Positions 9,572 to 18,986 are shown, counted from the first letter of the stretch. The stretch is 64,000 bases of DNA from Pseudomonas oryzihabitans (GCF_014522265.1 NZ_CP017024.1:4536501-4600500), one strand, 5' to 3'. Numbers and translations: made by a program. Notes: a model not told the origin generated them from the sequence alone.

Positions 9572-9587
9572 TTCGATATTAATCGAA
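9572..9587. promoter_or_regulatory. putative operator between xenA-like gene and arsR-type gene
   Basis: Inverted repeat TTCGAT-ATTA-ATCGAA in a short AT-rich stretch, with looser outer symmetry (GTTAT on the left, ATAAC on the right). It lies in the 92-base divergent gap, where the neighbouring ArsR-family protein would be expected to bind and control both promoters. Confidence 0.55.
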
Positions 9588-9625
9588 CATAACATAATCG
9601 CCAACCCCCGGTGTATGATTAGCGC

Positions 9626-9949
9626 ATGCGCCCTTTCAAACATCCCAGTCCCGACGAATTCTCCCTTGAGCGCCTGTTCCACGCGCTCAGCGATCCCGTA
9701 CGTCTGGACATCGTCCGCTACCTGGCGCGGGTCGCCGAGGCCACCTGTGGCGAACTTGACGGGGGCCGTCCGAAATCCAGCATGTCGCACCACTTCCGCG
9801 TCCTGCGCGACGCCGGCCTGGTACACACCCGCAACGCTGGTACCACGCACATGAACCAGTTGCGGCGCGACGACCTGGATCAGCGTTTCCCCGGGCTGAT
9901 GGCAGCCATCCTGGCGCAGTCTTCCGATCCCGTGATCAAGCCGGACTAG
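9626..9949 (+). CDS. ArsR-family winged-helix transcriptional regulator
   Basis: Small DNA-binding repressor of 107 residues. The helix-turn-helix core reads ALSDPVRLDIVRYL then SSMSHHFRVLRDAGLV, a clear ArsR/SmtB fold, followed by the wing (TRNAGTTHMNQLRR). It lacks the ELCVCDL cysteine pair of metal-sensing ArsR; the only cysteine is in ATCGEL. A non-metal signal, such as an electrophile or oxidant, is therefore more likely, fitting its divergent partner, an ene-reductase. It probably regulates that gene and itself. Confidence 0.85.
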   Translation: MRPFKHPSPDEFSLERLFHALSDPVRLDIVRYLARVAEATCGELDGGRPKSSMSHHFRVLRDAGLVHTRNAGTTHMNQLRRDDLDQRFPGLMAAILAQSSDPVIKPD

Positions 9950-9957
9950 CTCGCTCG

Positions 9958-9984
9958 TGGTGCAGCCTTAGCTGCGAAACCTCG
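9958..9984. repeat. REP-like hairpin after the arsR-type gene
   Basis: GCAGC-CTTA-GCTGC (9962-9975) flanked by GTGGT and GAAACC resembles the short extragenic palindromes that Pseudomonas carries near gene ends. It may also act as a weak terminator. Only one copy was seen here. Confidence 0.35.
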
Positions 9985-10143
9985 GACTTGCCCATCGCTC
10001 TTGCCATCCCGTGCTGGTCGTCGGCTGCCGCTTCGCCTGGTCCGGGCGCCGGGAACTCCGACCTTGCTTTTCCGCTCTTCCCGGTATGAAGGTTGCAAAA
10101 GATAAAAGCAGCACCGACGCTGGACGCTGCCGGGAGGTAGACG

Positions 10144-11190
10144 ATGGGCAAGCACTGGGGATTGGCGACCGCACTCGCAGGTGTCGCCACGTTGCTCGCC
10201 CTCGTACCCAGCCCTGAGCCCATCGCCGAGGCGCGGGGCATCCAGAGGGTCATCGCCTTTGGCGACAGCCTGATGGACTGCGGCACCTTCGGCCACATCT
10301 ACGCAACCAACCCGGGGCGCACCTATCCCCAGGAAATTGCCGACGCCTACGGTATCGAACTGGGCCCCAATCGTCAGGTGGAAGGCTATGGTCACGAGGG
10401 TCCGAGCGATCCCGACGGCCTCTGCTACGCCGAGGGCGGCGCCGTAACCGGCAGCTTCACCGAGCCAGGCTTCGACCACAACGAGGCGCCGCTGGCGTTT
10501 TCCCAGCAGATCCGCAATTTCGAGATGCAGCATGGCCGCTTCCGCCAGCAGGACCTGGTGCTGGTGCAGATCGGCGGCAATGACATCATCGGCCCCTTCT
10601 ACGACAAGACGCTCAAGGCCGCGCTGATGGCTGATGCCCCGCTGACTCCGGAGGTACGCACGCAGGTCGAGGCCCGGATCCGCCATACGGCCCTGAACGA
10701 GGTCAAGCTGCTGCGCTACCTGCTGAGCCTGGGTGCCCAGCGGCTGGTCGTGCTCAACAACACCGACTACGGCAAGGCGCCCTATCTCGAGCCCTGGACC
10801 GAGCAGGTGGCGCAGCGCAATCATGATCTGGTGAAGCTCTACAACGACACCCTGCAGGCCAACCTGCCGGCCGGAGACCGCCTGCTGCTGGTGGATGCAT
10901 ACCGGGTGATGGAAGAGGTCTTCGCCCACTACGGCAACTATGGATTCACCCATGCCGAAGGCGATGCCTGCCTGCCCGGTCGCGAATTCTGCGATCCGGA
11001 CAGCTACGTCGAACCGGGCGCTGACCAGGCCTATATCTTCGGCGCCCGGGGTCATTTCGCCAGCCGTACCCACAGCATGCTAGCCCAGGTGGTGCTGGAA
11101 CGTATCGCCCAGACCTGGCCAGACAGTGCCGTGCCGGACCGACCGCTGCTGGCCAGCGCCCGGTTGGCCAGCGAGCCGACGTTCCACTAG
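10144..11190 (+). CDS. secreted GDSL/SGNH-family lipase or esterase
   Basis: Probable exported serine ester hydrolase of 348 residues. An N-terminal signal-like helix (LATALAGVATLLALVPS) precedes SGNH block I, AFGDSLMDCG, whose Ser is the nucleophile. Block III is seen as QIGGNDIIGPF, and the catalytic His/Asp block at the C-terminus as ARGHFASRTHSM. There is no C-terminal beta-barrel, so it is not an autotransporter of the EstA type; it is closest to the phospholipase/lecithinase group. GGGAGG lies a few bases upstream of the ATG. It stands alone between REP-like sequence and the convergent hiuH. The substrate is unknown. Confidence 0.85.
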   Translation: MGKHWGLATALAGVATLLALVPSPEPIAEARGIQRVIAFGDSLMDCGTFGHIYATNPGRTYPQEIADAYGIELGPNRQVEGYGHEGPSDPDGLCYAEGGAVTGSFTEPGFDHNEAPLAFSQQIRNFEMQHGRFRQQDLVLVQIGGNDIIGPFYDKTLKAALMADAPLTPEVRTQVEARIRHTALNEVKLLRYLLSLGAQRLVVLNNTDYGKAPYLEPWTEQVAQRNHDLVKLYNDTLQANLPAGDRLLLVDAYRVMEEVFAHYGNYGFTHAEGDACLPGREFCDPDSYVEPGADQAYIFGARGHFASRTHSMLAQVVLERIAQTWPDSAVPDRPLLASARLASEPTFH

Positions 11191-11260
11191 CCTGAGCGGA
11201 TCCACGCCCCAGGCTGGTGCCGGCTCCCCCCCTGCGCGCACCGCCGCAGAGCAGTCGTCC

Positions 11261-11632
11261 CTAACTGCCGCGATAGGTTGAATAGCTGTAGGGCGAAACC
11301 AGTAGCGGCACATGGTAGTGCGCCGCCTCATCGGCGATGCCAAAGCGCAGGACCACGGTGTCAAGAAATGCCGGTTCCTCCAGCGTCGTCCCCCGTCGCC
11401 GATAGTAGTCACCCACCGCGAATTCCAGCTCGTAAGTACCCGCCGTAAAGGCTTCGCCCTGCAACAGCGGTGCATCGCCGCGGCCATCGGCATTGGTCCG
11501 CACTTCGCCCAGCGCCTGCCGCAACACCCCATCCAGGCGGTACAGGCGGACGGCGATGTCCGCGCCGGGGCAGCCGCCGGTAGTGTCCAGCACATGGGTC
11601 GTCAGGTAACCGCCAGGGGATGAAACGGACAT
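11261..11632 (-). CDS. hiuH: 5-hydroxyisourate hydrolase (transthyretin-like)
   Basis: Hydrolyses 5-hydroxyisourate, the product of urate oxidation, to OHCU, the substrate of UraD encoded in the divergent operon. The 123-residue protein has the family's N-terminal [11 protein letters not shown] with the catalytic His, the central Arg-containing region, and the signature C-terminus YRGS. GGAG precedes the ATG. There is no periplasmic signal, so it should be cytoplasmic. It faces puuE across a 216-base gap holding two identical palindromes. Confidence 0.94.
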   Translation of the reverse strand: MSVSSPGGYLTTHVLDTTGGCPGADIAVRLYRLDGVLRQALGEVRTNADGRGDAPLLQGEAFTAGTYELEFAVGDYYRRRGTTLEEPAFLDTVVLRFGIADEAAHYHVPLLVSPYSYSTYRGS

Positions 11633-11685
11633 GGGAGAACTCCTGCAAGGGGGATGATCCAGCCTAGCAGTTTTCTACCCGCCGA

Positions 11686-11695
11686 TTGTATACAG
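11686..11695. promoter_or_regulatory. TGTATACA palindrome, hiuH-proximal
   Basis: An eight-base perfect palindrome TGTATACA (11687-11694), 54 bases before the hiuH start. The same core occurs at 11811-11818 near puuE. Paired sites at both promoters of a divergent catabolic cluster suggest one regulator, possibly of the GntR family, many of which bind TGTATACA-like sequences. No regulator gene is adjacent. Confidence 0.55.
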
Positions 11696-11809
11696 CCCTT
11701 TGCCCCGCCCTGGCCTAGGGATCATCGTCCTCTAGCGCACCAAAGTCTTCAGACCGGTCAGACCAGTTGGGCAGGATTCTTGCTGGGACTCGGCAAAGGC
11801 CGCCAAACA

Positions 11810-11819
11810 TTGTATACAA
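11810..11819. promoter_or_regulatory. TTGTATACAA palindrome, puuE-proximal
   Basis: A ten-base perfect palindrome TTGTATACAA, 29 bases upstream of the puuE start. It lies where a repressor would block transcription. The hiuH-proximal copy shares nine of these ten bases. Confidence 0.55.
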
Positions 11820-11848
11820 AACATCTCGACTGCCAGGATGCCCTTCCC

Positions 11849-12757
11849 ATGACCTATCCCCGCGATCTCATCGGCTACGGTGCCCAGCCGCCCCACCCGC
11901 GCTGGCCGGGTGACGCCCGCATCGCCCTGTCCTTCGTGCTCAACTACGAAGAGGGTGGCGAACGCAACATCCTGCACGGCGACAAGGAATCCGAGGCCTT
12001 TCTTTCCGAGATGGTCGCCGCCCAGCCGCTGCAGGGCGTACGCAACATGTCCATGGAGTCGCTCTACGAATACGGCAGTCGCGCCGGCGTCTGGCGCATC
12101 CTGGAATTGTTCGCCAAGCACCAGGTACCCCTGACCATCTTTGCCGTGGCCATGGCCGCCGAGCGCCACCCCGAGGTCATCCGCGCCATGGTCCAGGCCG
12201 GCCACGAAATCTGCAGCCACGGCTATCGCTGGATCGACTACCAGTACCTGGACGAAGCCGAAGAGCGCGCCCATCTGCAGCGCGCCATCGAGATCCTTAC
12301 CCGGTTGACCGGCGAGCGTCCGCTGGGCTGGTACACCGGCCGGACCGGGCCCAACACCCGGCGCCTGGTCATGGAGGAAGGCGGCTTTCTCTACGACAGC
12401 GACACCTACGACGACGACCTGCCCTATTGGGAGCCCGATACGCCCACCGGCAAGCCGCACCTGGTGATCCCCTACACCCTGGATACCAACGACATGAGAT
12501 TCACCCAGGTCCAGGGCTTCCATACCGCCGAGCAATTCTTCCAGTACCTCAAGGACGCCTTCGACACCCTCTACGCGGAAGGTGCCAGCGCGCCCAAGAT
12601 GCTCTCCATCGGCCTGCACTGCCGGCTGATCGGTCGCCCCGGCCGCCTGGTGGGTCTCAAGCGCTTCCTTGAATACGCCCAGAGCCATGAGCGCGTCTGG
12701 TTCGCCCGCCGGGTGGACATCGCCCGTCACTGGCACAGGGAGCATCCGCCGGCATGA
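11849..12757 (+). CDS. puuE: allantoinase PuuE (polysaccharide-deacetylase fold)
   Basis: Opens the allantoin ring to allantoate. It belongs to the metal-independent PuuE type, unrelated to the amidohydrolase AllB. The 302-residue protein carries the NodB-like features of Puu[13 protein letters not shown] near residue 30, [15 protein letters not shown], and [18 protein letters not shown]. The ATG at 11849 gives the family N-terminus ([11 protein letters not shown]). It starts the operon puuE-uraD-alc-allA and overlaps uraD by 4 bases. Confidence 0.94.
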   Translation: MTYPRDLIGYGAQPPHPRWPGDARIALSFVLNYEEGGERNILHGDKESEAFLSEMVAAQPLQGVRNMSMESLYEYGSRAGVWRILELFAKHQVPLTIFAVAMAAERHPEVIRAMVQAGHEICSHGYRWIDYQYLDEAEERAHLQRAIEILTRLTGERPLGWYTGRTGPNTRRLVMEEGGFLYDSDTYDDDLPYWEPDTPTGKPHLVIPYTLDTNDMRFTQVQGFHTAEQFFQYLKDAFDTLYAEGASAPKMLSIGLHCRLIGRPGRLVGLKRFLEYAQSHERVWFARRVDIARHWHREHPPA

Positions 12758-13266
12758 GCGCCTTCCACACCGTCACGCCCAGCCAGCTGGATCGCGCCGC
12801 CTTCGTCGCGGCCTTCGGCGGCATCTACGAGCACTCCGCCTGGGTCGCCGAGCGCGCCTTCGACGAGGGCCAGCCGCTGCCGGACAGCGTCGACGCCCTG
12901 CATCAGCGCCTCGCCGCCCAGGTCGCCCGGGCCAGTCACGCCGAGCAACTGGCGCTGATCCAGGCACATCCGGATCTTGCCGGTCGCGCGGCCCTGGCTG
13001 GCGAGCTGACCGCCGCCAGCAGTGGCGAACAGGCCGGTGCCGGCCTCGATCAATGCACCCCGGACGAGCTCGAGCGCTTCACCCGCCACAACGACGCCTA
13101 CCGCGCCAAGTTTGGCTTCCCCTTCATCATGGCGGTGAAGGGCAGCAACCGGCACCTGATCCTGGCGGCCTTCGAAGAGCGCCTGCCCAACAGCCCGGAG
13201 CAGGAATTCCAGCGCGCCCTGGCCGAGATCGATCGCATCGCCCTCTTCCGCCTGCAGACCCTCTGA
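12754..13266 (+). CDS. uraD: 2-oxo-4-hydroxy-4-carboxy-5-ureidoimidazoline (OHCU) decarboxylase
   Basis: Decarboxylates OHCU to S-allantoin, following HiuH. The 170-residue, mostly helical protein has the family segments [24 protein letters not shown], and FPFIMAVKG near residue 125. The ATGA overlap with puuE fixes the start. Enzymes for successive steps (HiuH, UraD, PuuE, Alc, AllA) are all encoded within 3.5 kb. Confidence 0.94.
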   Translation: MSAFHTVTPSQLDRAAFVAAFGGIYEHSAWVAERAFDEGQPLPDSVDALHQRLAAQVARASHAEQLALIQAHPDLAGRAALAGELTAASSGEQAGAGLDQCTPDELERFTRHNDAYRAKFGFPFIMAVKGSNRHLILAAFEERLPNSPEQEFQRALAEIDRIALFRLQTL

Positions 13267-13289
13267 CCCTTCCCCGACAAGAGCACTCC

Positions 13290-14297
13290 ATGAAACGCAC
13301 CTATGCCGCGCCCTTCGAGAAGTACCTCAACCTCGCCGACGCCCGTCTCGGCACCCGCGTCATCAGCGTCACCGACGACTGGTTCGCCGCCGCCGACCGC
13401 ATGCTCCAGCCCCACGAGCCCGAGTGGAAGGAAGGCGTCTACGACGACAACGGCAAATGGATGGACGGCTGGGAATCGCGACGCAAGCGTTTCGAAGGCT
13501 ACGACCACGCGGTGATCCGCCTGGGCGTGCCCGGCTCGATCAAGGGCGTCGACATCGACACCCGCTGGTTCACCGGCAACTATCCGCCCTCAGCCTCCCT
13601 GGAAGCCTGCTTCTGCGCCGAGGGCGATCCGGCCGAAGACGCTGCCTGGACCGAGGTGCTGCCGGCCATCGAGATGCAGGGCAATAGCCACCACTACCAT
13701 GCCATCGCCGATGACCGCCCCTGGACCCACCTGCGGCTAAACATCTTTCCGGACGGCGGTGTGGCGCGCCTGCGCGTCTATGGCATTCCCCATCGCGACT
13801 GGTCGGCCCAGGCCGAAGACGAGGTACTGGACCTGGCTGCCGCGCTCAATGGCGGGCGCGCCCTGGCCTGCAATGACGAGCACTACGGCCGCATGAGCAA
13901 CATCCTCAACCCCGGTCGCGCCGACAGCATGGCCGATGGCTGGGAAACCGCGCGCCGTCGCACCCCCGGCAATGACTGGGTGATCATCGCCCTGGGCCAT
14001 GCCGGCACCGTCGAGGAGATCCTGGTGGACACCCTGCACTTCAAGGGCAACTACCCGGACAGCTGCCAGATCCAGGGCGCCTTCGTCCGCGGCGGTACCG
14101 ATGGCCAGATCGAGACCCAGAGTCTGTTCTGGAAGGAGCTGCTGCCGCCGCAAAAGCTGCAGATGCACCAGGAGCACAGCTTCCGGGAGCAGGTCCGCGA
14201 CCTTGGCCCCATCACTCACGTGCGCCTGAACATCTTTCCGGACGGCGGTGTCAGCCGGCTGCGACTGTTCGGCAAGGTGGCACGGGGCCAGGCATGA
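13290..14297 (+). CDS. alc: allantoicase
   Basis: Hydrolyses allantoate to ureidoglycolate and urea. The 335-residue protein consists of two copies of the allantoicase jelly-roll domain. Each ends with the same NIFPDGGV motif, first near residue 151 and again near 313, and a 23-base DNA stretch is identical at 13740-13762 and 14229-14251. Each half also has a GNYP segment ([16 protein letters not shown]). It overlaps allA by 4 bases. Use of Alc (releasing urea) instead of AllC implies that urea is a product of this pathway. Confidence 0.94.
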   Translation: MKRTYAAPFEKYLNLADARLGTRVISVTDDWFAAADRMLQPHEPEWKEGVYDDNGKWMDGWESRRKRFEGYDHAVIRLGVPGSIKGVDIDTRWFTGNYPPSASLEACFCAEGDPAEDAAWTEVLPAIEMQGNSHHYHAIADDRPWTHLRLNIFPDGGVARLRVYGIPHRDWSAQAEDEVLDLAAALNGGRALACNDEHYGRMSNILNPGRADSMADGWETARRRTPGNDWVIIALGHAGTVEEILVDTLHFKGNYPDSCQIQGAFVRGGTDGQIETQSLFWKELLPPQKLQMHQEHSFREQVRDLGPITHVRLNIFPDGGVSRLRLFGKVARGQA

Positions 14298-14794
14298 GTC
14301 GGCCACTGCGCATCGAGCCGCTGACTGCCGAGGGCTTCGCGCCCTTCGGCGAGGTCATCGAGACGGCGGGCCGGGACTGGTATCCGATCAACAACGGCTC
14401 GACCCGGAGATACCACGCTCTGGCCCGGGTCGCGACGGGACCGGCGGACGGCGCGGCGATCATCAGCATCTTTCGCGCCCGGCGCCTGGACTATCCGCTG
14501 ACCATCGCCATGCTCGAACGCCATCCCCACGGCAGCCAGGCCTTCGTGCCGCTGCGCGGCGAACCCTTTCTGGTAGTGGTGGCGCCACCCGCAACGGAGC
14601 CGGATGCCCGCGCCATCCGCGTCTTTCGCGCCGATGGCCAGCAGGGCATCAACTACCACGCCGGGGTCTGGCACCATCCGGTGCTGGCCCTGCGCGACGA
14701 AGATGAATTCCTCATCGTTGATCGCGCCGGCAGCCTGCCCAACTGCGACGAGTTCTTTTTCCCCGCGCAGGAATGCCCGATACTGGCGCTCTAG
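14294..14794 (+). CDS. allA: ureidoglycolate lyase
   Basis: Cleaves ureidoglycolate to glyoxylate and urea. The 166-residue cupin-like protein shows the family start ([19 protein letters not shown]) and the C-terminal [15 protein letters not shown] motif with conserved His residues. It is the last gene of the operon. Its stop shares the palindrome CTAG (14791-14794) with the stop of the convergent transporter gene, so the two genes abut with a 4-base overlap. Confidence 0.93.
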   Translation: MSRPLRIEPLTAEGFAPFGEVIETAGRDWYPINNGSTRRYHALARVATGPADGAAIISIFRARRLDYPLTIAMLERHPHGSQAFVPLRGEPFLVVVAPPATEPDARAIRVFRADGQQGINYHAGVWHHPVLALRDEDEFLIVDRAGSLPNCDEFFFPAQECPILAL

Positions 14795-15699
14795 GGCCCC
14801 ACCGGCGCGCGCCTGAGTTGCTTGCGCAGCAGGCGCGCACTGTCCAGGCAGACCCAGGCCACCGCCAACCAGATGGGACCATAGGTCCAGATCGCGCCCT
14901 CCGGCAGTTGCTCACCGAGCACATAGAGGGCGACGAACACCAGCAGCGCCGGCTCCACATAGCTGAGGATGCCGAACAGACTCAGCGGCAGCATGCGACT
15001 GGACGCCAGCATGGCGGCGAAGGCGATGGCACTGAGCAGGCCCAGGCCCGGCAGGAGCGCCCACAGCCAGGGCGTCTGCTGCAGGATGGCGCCGGGCGAG
15101 AACCAGTGCAGGGCGAGCAGCGCGAAGGGCAGCAGGCAGCACATCTCCAGGACAAAGCCCGACAGCGCATCCACCGCCATCCAACGGCGCAGGACGAAAT
15201 ACGGCGGATAACCCACCACCGGCAGCAGGCTGACCCAGGACAGCGCCCCGGTCACCCAGACCTCGTTGACCACCCCCAGCAGCGCGCAGACCACCGCTAC
15301 CCGCTGCAGCGGCCGCAGGCGCTCGCCATAGACCAGGCGCCCGGTCAGCACGATGGCCAGCGGCAGCAGGAAGTAGCCCAGCGACATGGCCATGGCCTCG
15401 CCATTCATGGTCGCCCAGACGAACACCCACCACTGGATGCCCATCAGCAGCGCCGCCGCCGGGATGGCCAGGCACAGGCGGGGCTCGCGCACCAGGCGTT
15501 TGAGCGTAGCCCACAGGGCCCTGCCCTCCCGCAGCACCACCACCAGCAGCAGCACCATCGGCAACGACCAGACCACCCGCAGGGCCACGACCTGCAGGCC
15601 ATCCAGCGGCGCCAGCCAGGCGAAGTACACCGGCATCAGCGCGAACAGCACCGACGACAGCACCGAAAGGCCCAGGCCCTTGCCGGACAGCACAGTCAT
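14791..15699 (-). CDS. rarD: EamA/RarD-type drug/metabolite transporter
   Basis: Inner-membrane permease of the DMT superfamily, 302 residues and about ten predicted helices in two EamA repeats. It resembles RarD, with segments such as SVLFALMPVYFAWLAPLDG at the N-terminus and GIQWWVFVWATMNGEAMAMSLGYFLLPL in the middle (quoted here as separate runs GIQWWVFVW and SLGYFLLPL). The ATG at 15699 overlaps the stop of the upstream transporter gene by 4 bases, so the two are cotranscribed and cotranslated. The substrate is unknown; the RarD name implies no proven resistance role. Confidence 0.82.
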   Translation of the reverse strand: MTVLSGKGLGLSVLSSVLFALMPVYFAWLAPLDGLQVVALRVVWSLPMVLLLVVVLREGRALWATLKRLVREPRLCLAIPAAALLMGIQWWVFVWATMNGEAMAMSLGYFLLPLAIVLTGRLVYGERLRPLQRVAVVCALLGVVNEVWVTGALSWVSLLPVVGYPPYFVLRRWMAVDALSGFVLEMCCLLPFALLALHWFSPGAILQQTPWLWALLPGLGLLSAIAFAAMLASSRMLPLSLFGILSYVEPALLVFVALYVLGEQLPEGAIWTYGPIWLAVAWVCLDSARLLRKQLRRAPVGP

Positions 15700-16547
15700 G
15701 ATGGGCGCCCCAGACGATTGATGAACAGTGACAGCAGAATGATCGCGCCGCCCAGCAACAGCCTGGGCAGATCGGCCGGGTGCTGCCAGATCAGCAGGCT
15801 GACCAGCAGCCCGGCCGGCACATGGGCCTCGTTCATGATCGCCAGGGTACCGCCGTTGACCCGCAACGAACCCAGCGTCCACCAGTAGAGGCCGAGCGCC
15901 GTGGCGAAGACGCCCATCCACACCAGCACGCCCCATTGCAGGCCGGTGCTGGGCAGCCGCGCCGGATTGCCGAACAGCAGGAAGGATAGCGCCGCCACCA
16001 GCAGGGCACCGAAAAAGAACAGCCCGAAGTAGCGATGCAGGGCACCCTGCCCGGCATAGGCATGGCCCAGGTGCTTGCACAGCACCTGACCGGCGGCGAA
16101 GGTCAGGTTGGCCACCTGCAGCAACAGGAAGCCGAGCAGATAGTCACCGGTCAGCGGCTGGAAACGGATCAGCGCCGCGCCGCCCACCGCCACCACGGCC
16201 GCCAGCAGCGACCAGAGGCGCAAGCGCCGCTGCCAGGCGTCGTCCAGCAGGGTCACATAGATCGGCGTGAGCACGGTGAACAGCAGCACCTCGGGCACCG
16301 TCAGCACGGCAAAGCTGCGGTACAGGCACAGATAGGTGATGCCGAACTGCAGCGCGCCCGCCGCCATCAGCCCCAGGGCGAAGCGTCCCGGCACCCCGCG
16401 CCAGCGGGTGAACGGCAGGAACAGCACGAAGGCGATGGCCACGCGGACCAGCACGGCGAAATCGCTGTCGACCCGACCGGCGAGGTACTCGCCGATCAGG
16501 CTGAAGGAAAACGCCCAGATGAGGGTGACGAGCAGGAGATAAGGCAT
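15696..16547 (-). CDS. EamA-family (DMT) transporter
   Basis: A second inner-membrane transporter of 283 residues with about ten helices and two EamA repeats (LVTLIWAFSFSLIGEYLAG at the start; GVFATALGLYWWTLGS in the second half). It is the first gene of a two-gene unit with the rarD-like gene. Family members export amino acids, amines or carboxylates. Its position beside the ureide genes could be chance. Confidence 0.85.
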   Translation of the reverse strand: MPYLLLVTLIWAFSFSLIGEYLAGRVDSDFAVLVRVAIAFVLFLPFTRWRGVPGRFALGLMAAGALQFGITYLCLYRSFAVLTVPEVLLFTVLTPIYVTLLDDAWQRRLRLWSLLAAVVAVGGAALIRFQPLTGDYLLGFLLLQVANLTFAAGQVLCKHLGHAYAGQGALHRYFGLFFFGALLVAALSFLLFGNPARLPSTGLQWGVLVWMGVFATALGLYWWTLGSLRVNGGTLAIMNEAHVPAGLLVSLLIWQHPADLPRLLLGGAIILLSLFINRLGRPS

Positions 16548-16621
16548 GGCGGCGACGCACGAAAAAGGTGCGCGACCTTAACGTGCCCGTCGCCGGAGGG
16601 AAACCCCCGGCTCGTCACCAG

Positions 16622-17212
16622 CTAGCGGGTGGCGTTGAGGCCCGCGGGCTCGGCGCCGCTGAGCGCCGCTACCGACTGATTGGCCTGCAGCACATTGTCG
16701 GCGCCCGAGACCAGGGTCTTGGGTTCGGCCACGCCGGCGGCGCGCGACCAGTAGACCTGCTGATTGGAACCGCCCACGGCGATGTCGGCCTGGCTGAGCA
16801 GGGTCAGCCGCGCCTGGGCGCCGTAGCCATAGGCATCGACCTTGGCCAGGCCGTCGCTGCCGCGCACATTGGCCTGCACCTGCTGGTAGCCACCGCCAAT
16901 GCTCAGGCTGGCCACCGCGCCCTTGACCGTGGTGACGCTACCCAGACCATGGATGGTCAGCGCCTGGGCGCTGTCGAGCACCAGCCGATGATGACTGCCG
17001 TAGACGGTCACCGTGCCGCACTGACCTTTCAGCGTCAGGGTATTGCCTTCGCCGGACAGGGACACGTCCCGGCCTTCGCAGTCGAGCGTGCGACTGATGT
17101 TCATGCCGTCGATATCGAGCGGCTCGGCTGCCGCCGCGCGGGATTCCTCGGCCTGGACCAGCAGCGGCGCGATGACCAGACAGCAACCCAGCAACGCCTT
17201 GAATGACGACAT
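16622..17212 (-). CDS. DUF3060-family exported protein
   Basis: Predicted periplasmic protein of 196 residues. A signal peptide (FKALLGCCLVIAPLLVQAEE) is followed by a repetitive beta-rich region. Short strands such as NTLTLKGQCGTVTVYG and HHRLVLDSAQALTIHG recur, as in the DUF3060 domain, whose function is unknown. Two cysteines in the mature part (DCEGRD, GQCGT) could form a disulfide. It is divergent from a LysR regulator across a 172-base gap containing an inverted repeat. Confidence 0.75.
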   Translation of the reverse strand: MSSFKALLGCCLVIAPLLVQAEESRAAAAEPLDIDGMNISRTLDCEGRDVSLSGEGNTLTLKGQCGTVTVYGSHHRLVLDSAQALTIHGLGSVTTVKGAVASLSIGGGYQQVQANVRGSDGLAKVDAYGYGAQARLTLLSQADIAVGGSNQQVYWSRAAGVAEPKTLVSGADNVLQANQSVAALSGAEPAGLNATR

Positions 17213-17303
17213 GAAGACTCCTTGTCTTGCCTAGAGTGGGAAACTCATCGGCTGACTTGGAGGGCGGCGCGGGTGGGACATTTGACCCGCCGCGCGACAT
17301 TTT

Positions 17304-17319
17304 TTCATGCCGTGATGAA
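17304..17319. promoter_or_regulatory. putative LysR-type operator
   Basis: TTCAT-GCCGTG-ATGAA is an inverted repeat with T-N11-A-like spacing. It lies between the divergent LysR gene and the DUF3060 gene, the classical place for a LysR autoregulatory site. Confidence 0.45.
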
Positions 17320-17384
17320 CGCCGCGTTTTCCCAGGGCGACCGCAGGCACTAACATGCGCCCTTTCGTGGCTCCAGAGCGCTCG

Positions 17385-18275
17385 ATGAAGACTCCACGCG
17401 TTTCCCTCGATCAATGGCGGACCCTGCAGGCGGTGGTGGATCACGGCGGCTATGCCCAGGCCGCCGAGGTGCTGCATCGCTCCCAGTCGTCGGTCAGCTA
17501 TACCGTCGCCCGCATGCAGGAGCAGCTCGGCGTGCCATTGTTGCGTTTGGAGGGCCGACGCGCCGTGCTGACCGATGCCGGCGCCGTGCTCCTGCGCCGC
17601 TCGCGCCGCCTGGTGCAGCAGGCCAGCCAGCTGGAGGAACTGGCCTATCACATGGAACAGGGCTGGGAATCCGAGGTGCGGCTGGTGGTGGACGCCGCCT
17701 ACCCGACCCGTCCGCTGCTGCTGTGCTTGCGCGAATTCATGCCGCAGAGTCGTGGTTGCCGCATACGCCTGCGCGAAGAGGTCCTGTCCGGGGTGGAGGA
17801 GGCCCTGCTCGACGGCTCGGCGGACCTGGCGATCACCGGCCTGGTGATCGCCGCCCATCTGGGCGCCTCCCTGGGCAACGTGGAATTCGTCGCCGTCGCC
17901 CATCCCGAGCATCCGCTGCACCTGCTGCAGCGCACCCTGGTGACCGCCGATCTGGAAGAGCAGTTGCAGATCGTCATCCGCGACAGCGGCCGCGCCCAGC
18001 CACGGGATGCCGGCTGGCTGGCCGCCGAACAACGCTGGACGGTGGGTAGCATCAGCACCGCCGCCACCTTCCTGCGCGACGGCCTGGGCTTCGCCTGGCT
18101 GCCGCGGGACGCCATCCAGACCGATCTCGACGCCGGCCTGCTCAAGCCGCTGCCGCTGGAACAGGGCGCCCAGCGCTTCCATCCCTTCCAGCTCTACAAG
18201 ACCCGCCAGCACGAGCTGGGCCCGGCGTCACAGATCCTCATGAACCTGCTGCGCAAGCATGCCCTGCCACGCTGA
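17385..18275 (+). CDS. LysR-family transcriptional regulator
   Basis: DNA-binding regulator of 296 residues. The N-terminal winged HTH is plain ([20 protein letters not shown], then [20 protein letters not shown]), followed by a periplasmic-binding-like effector domain ([26 protein letters not shown]). The ATG at 17385 is preferred since the HTH starts soon after; an ATG ten codons earlier is possible. The candidate target is the divergent DUF3060 gene. The effector is unknown. Confidence 0.87.
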   Translation: MKTPRVSLDQWRTLQAVVDHGGYAQAAEVLHRSQSSVSYTVARMQEQLGVPLLRLEGRRAVLTDAGAVLLRRSRRLVQQASQLEELAYHMEQGWESEVRLVVDAAYPTRPLLLCLREFMPQSRGCRIRLREEVLSGVEEALLDGSADLAITGLVIAAHLGASLGNVEFVAVAHPEHPLHLLQRTLVTADLEEQLQIVIRDSGRAQPRDAGWLAAEQRWTVGSISTAATFLRDGLGFAWLPRDAIQTDLDAGLLKPLPLEQGAQRFHPFQLYKTRQHELGPASQILMNLLRKHALPR

Positions 18276-18340
18276 CCGTGGCGGGGTGCCAGCCGGGTTG
18301 CTATCGTTCGCCAGTCGTCTCTGCCACTCAAGGATTCATC

Positions 18341-18892
18341 ATGTTCAAAGCCCTGCTTGCCGCCTGCGCCCTGTTCGTCGCCTCCACCACCTGGGCCGCG
18401 GACAATCCGCACGTGCTCATCAGCACCAACAAGGGTGACATCGAGGTCGAACTGGATGCGGCCAAGGCACCGGTCAGCACAGAGAACTTCCTGGGCTACG
18501 TCGACAGCGGGTTCTACAAGGGCACCCTGTTCCATCGCGTCATCCCCGGCTTCATGATCCAGGGCGGTGGCTACACCCGCGACATGCAGGAGAAGCGCAC
18601 CAAGGCGCCGATCAAGAACGAAGCCGACAACGGCCTGAAGAATCTGCGTGGCACCCTGGCCATGGCACGGACCTCGGACGTCAACTCCGCCACCAGTCAG
18701 TTCTTCATCAACGTCGAGAACAATGCCTTTCTGGACCACGGCTCGCGCGACTTCGGCTACGCGGTATTCGGCAAGGTCGTGCGCGGCATGGAAGTCGTCG
18801 ACCAGATCGCCGGGGTCCAGACCACGCGCCAGGGCATGCTGCGCGACATTCCCCGTGAACCGGTGATGATTCTCGCTGCCAAACGGCTGTAG
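18341..18892 (+). CDS. ppiA: periplasmic peptidyl-prolyl cis-trans isomerase (cyclophilin)
   Basis: Folding catalyst for exported proteins, 183 residues. A clear signal peptide ends at TTWA-ADNP. The cyclophilin core has [13 protein letters not shown] (catalytic Arg and neighbouring residues) near residue 66 and [16 protein letters not shown]. The ATG at 18341 was chosen to start the signal peptide; in-frame sequence upstream is not family-like. Confidence 0.92.
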   Translation: MFKALLAACALFVASTTWAADNPHVLISTNKGDIEVELDAAKAPVSTENFLGYVDSGFYKGTLFHRVIPGFMIQGGGYTRDMQEKRTKAPIKNEADNGLKNLRGTLAMARTSDVNSATSQFFINVENNAFLDHGSRDFGYAVFGKVVRGMEVVDQIAGVQTTRQGMLRDIPREPVMILAAKRL

Positions 18893-18986
18893 CCGACCCG
18901 TCCTGCCGGACGATCCGCTGGCGGTCGTCCGGTTAACCAGGCGAGGCCCCAGTGCGAGACGCCGTCTCCCCCCACAAGGACCCCGC

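Noticed and set aside
11752-11775. GACCGGTCAGACC upstream of puuE, sharing ACCGGTCAG with the xdhA promoter
   Set aside because: A nine-base match in GC-rich DNA over 14 kb is weak; the TGTATACA pair is a better operator candidate.
14791-14794. CTAG shared as stop for both convergent genes
   Set aside because: Real, but a simple consequence of tight packing; no special function is implied.
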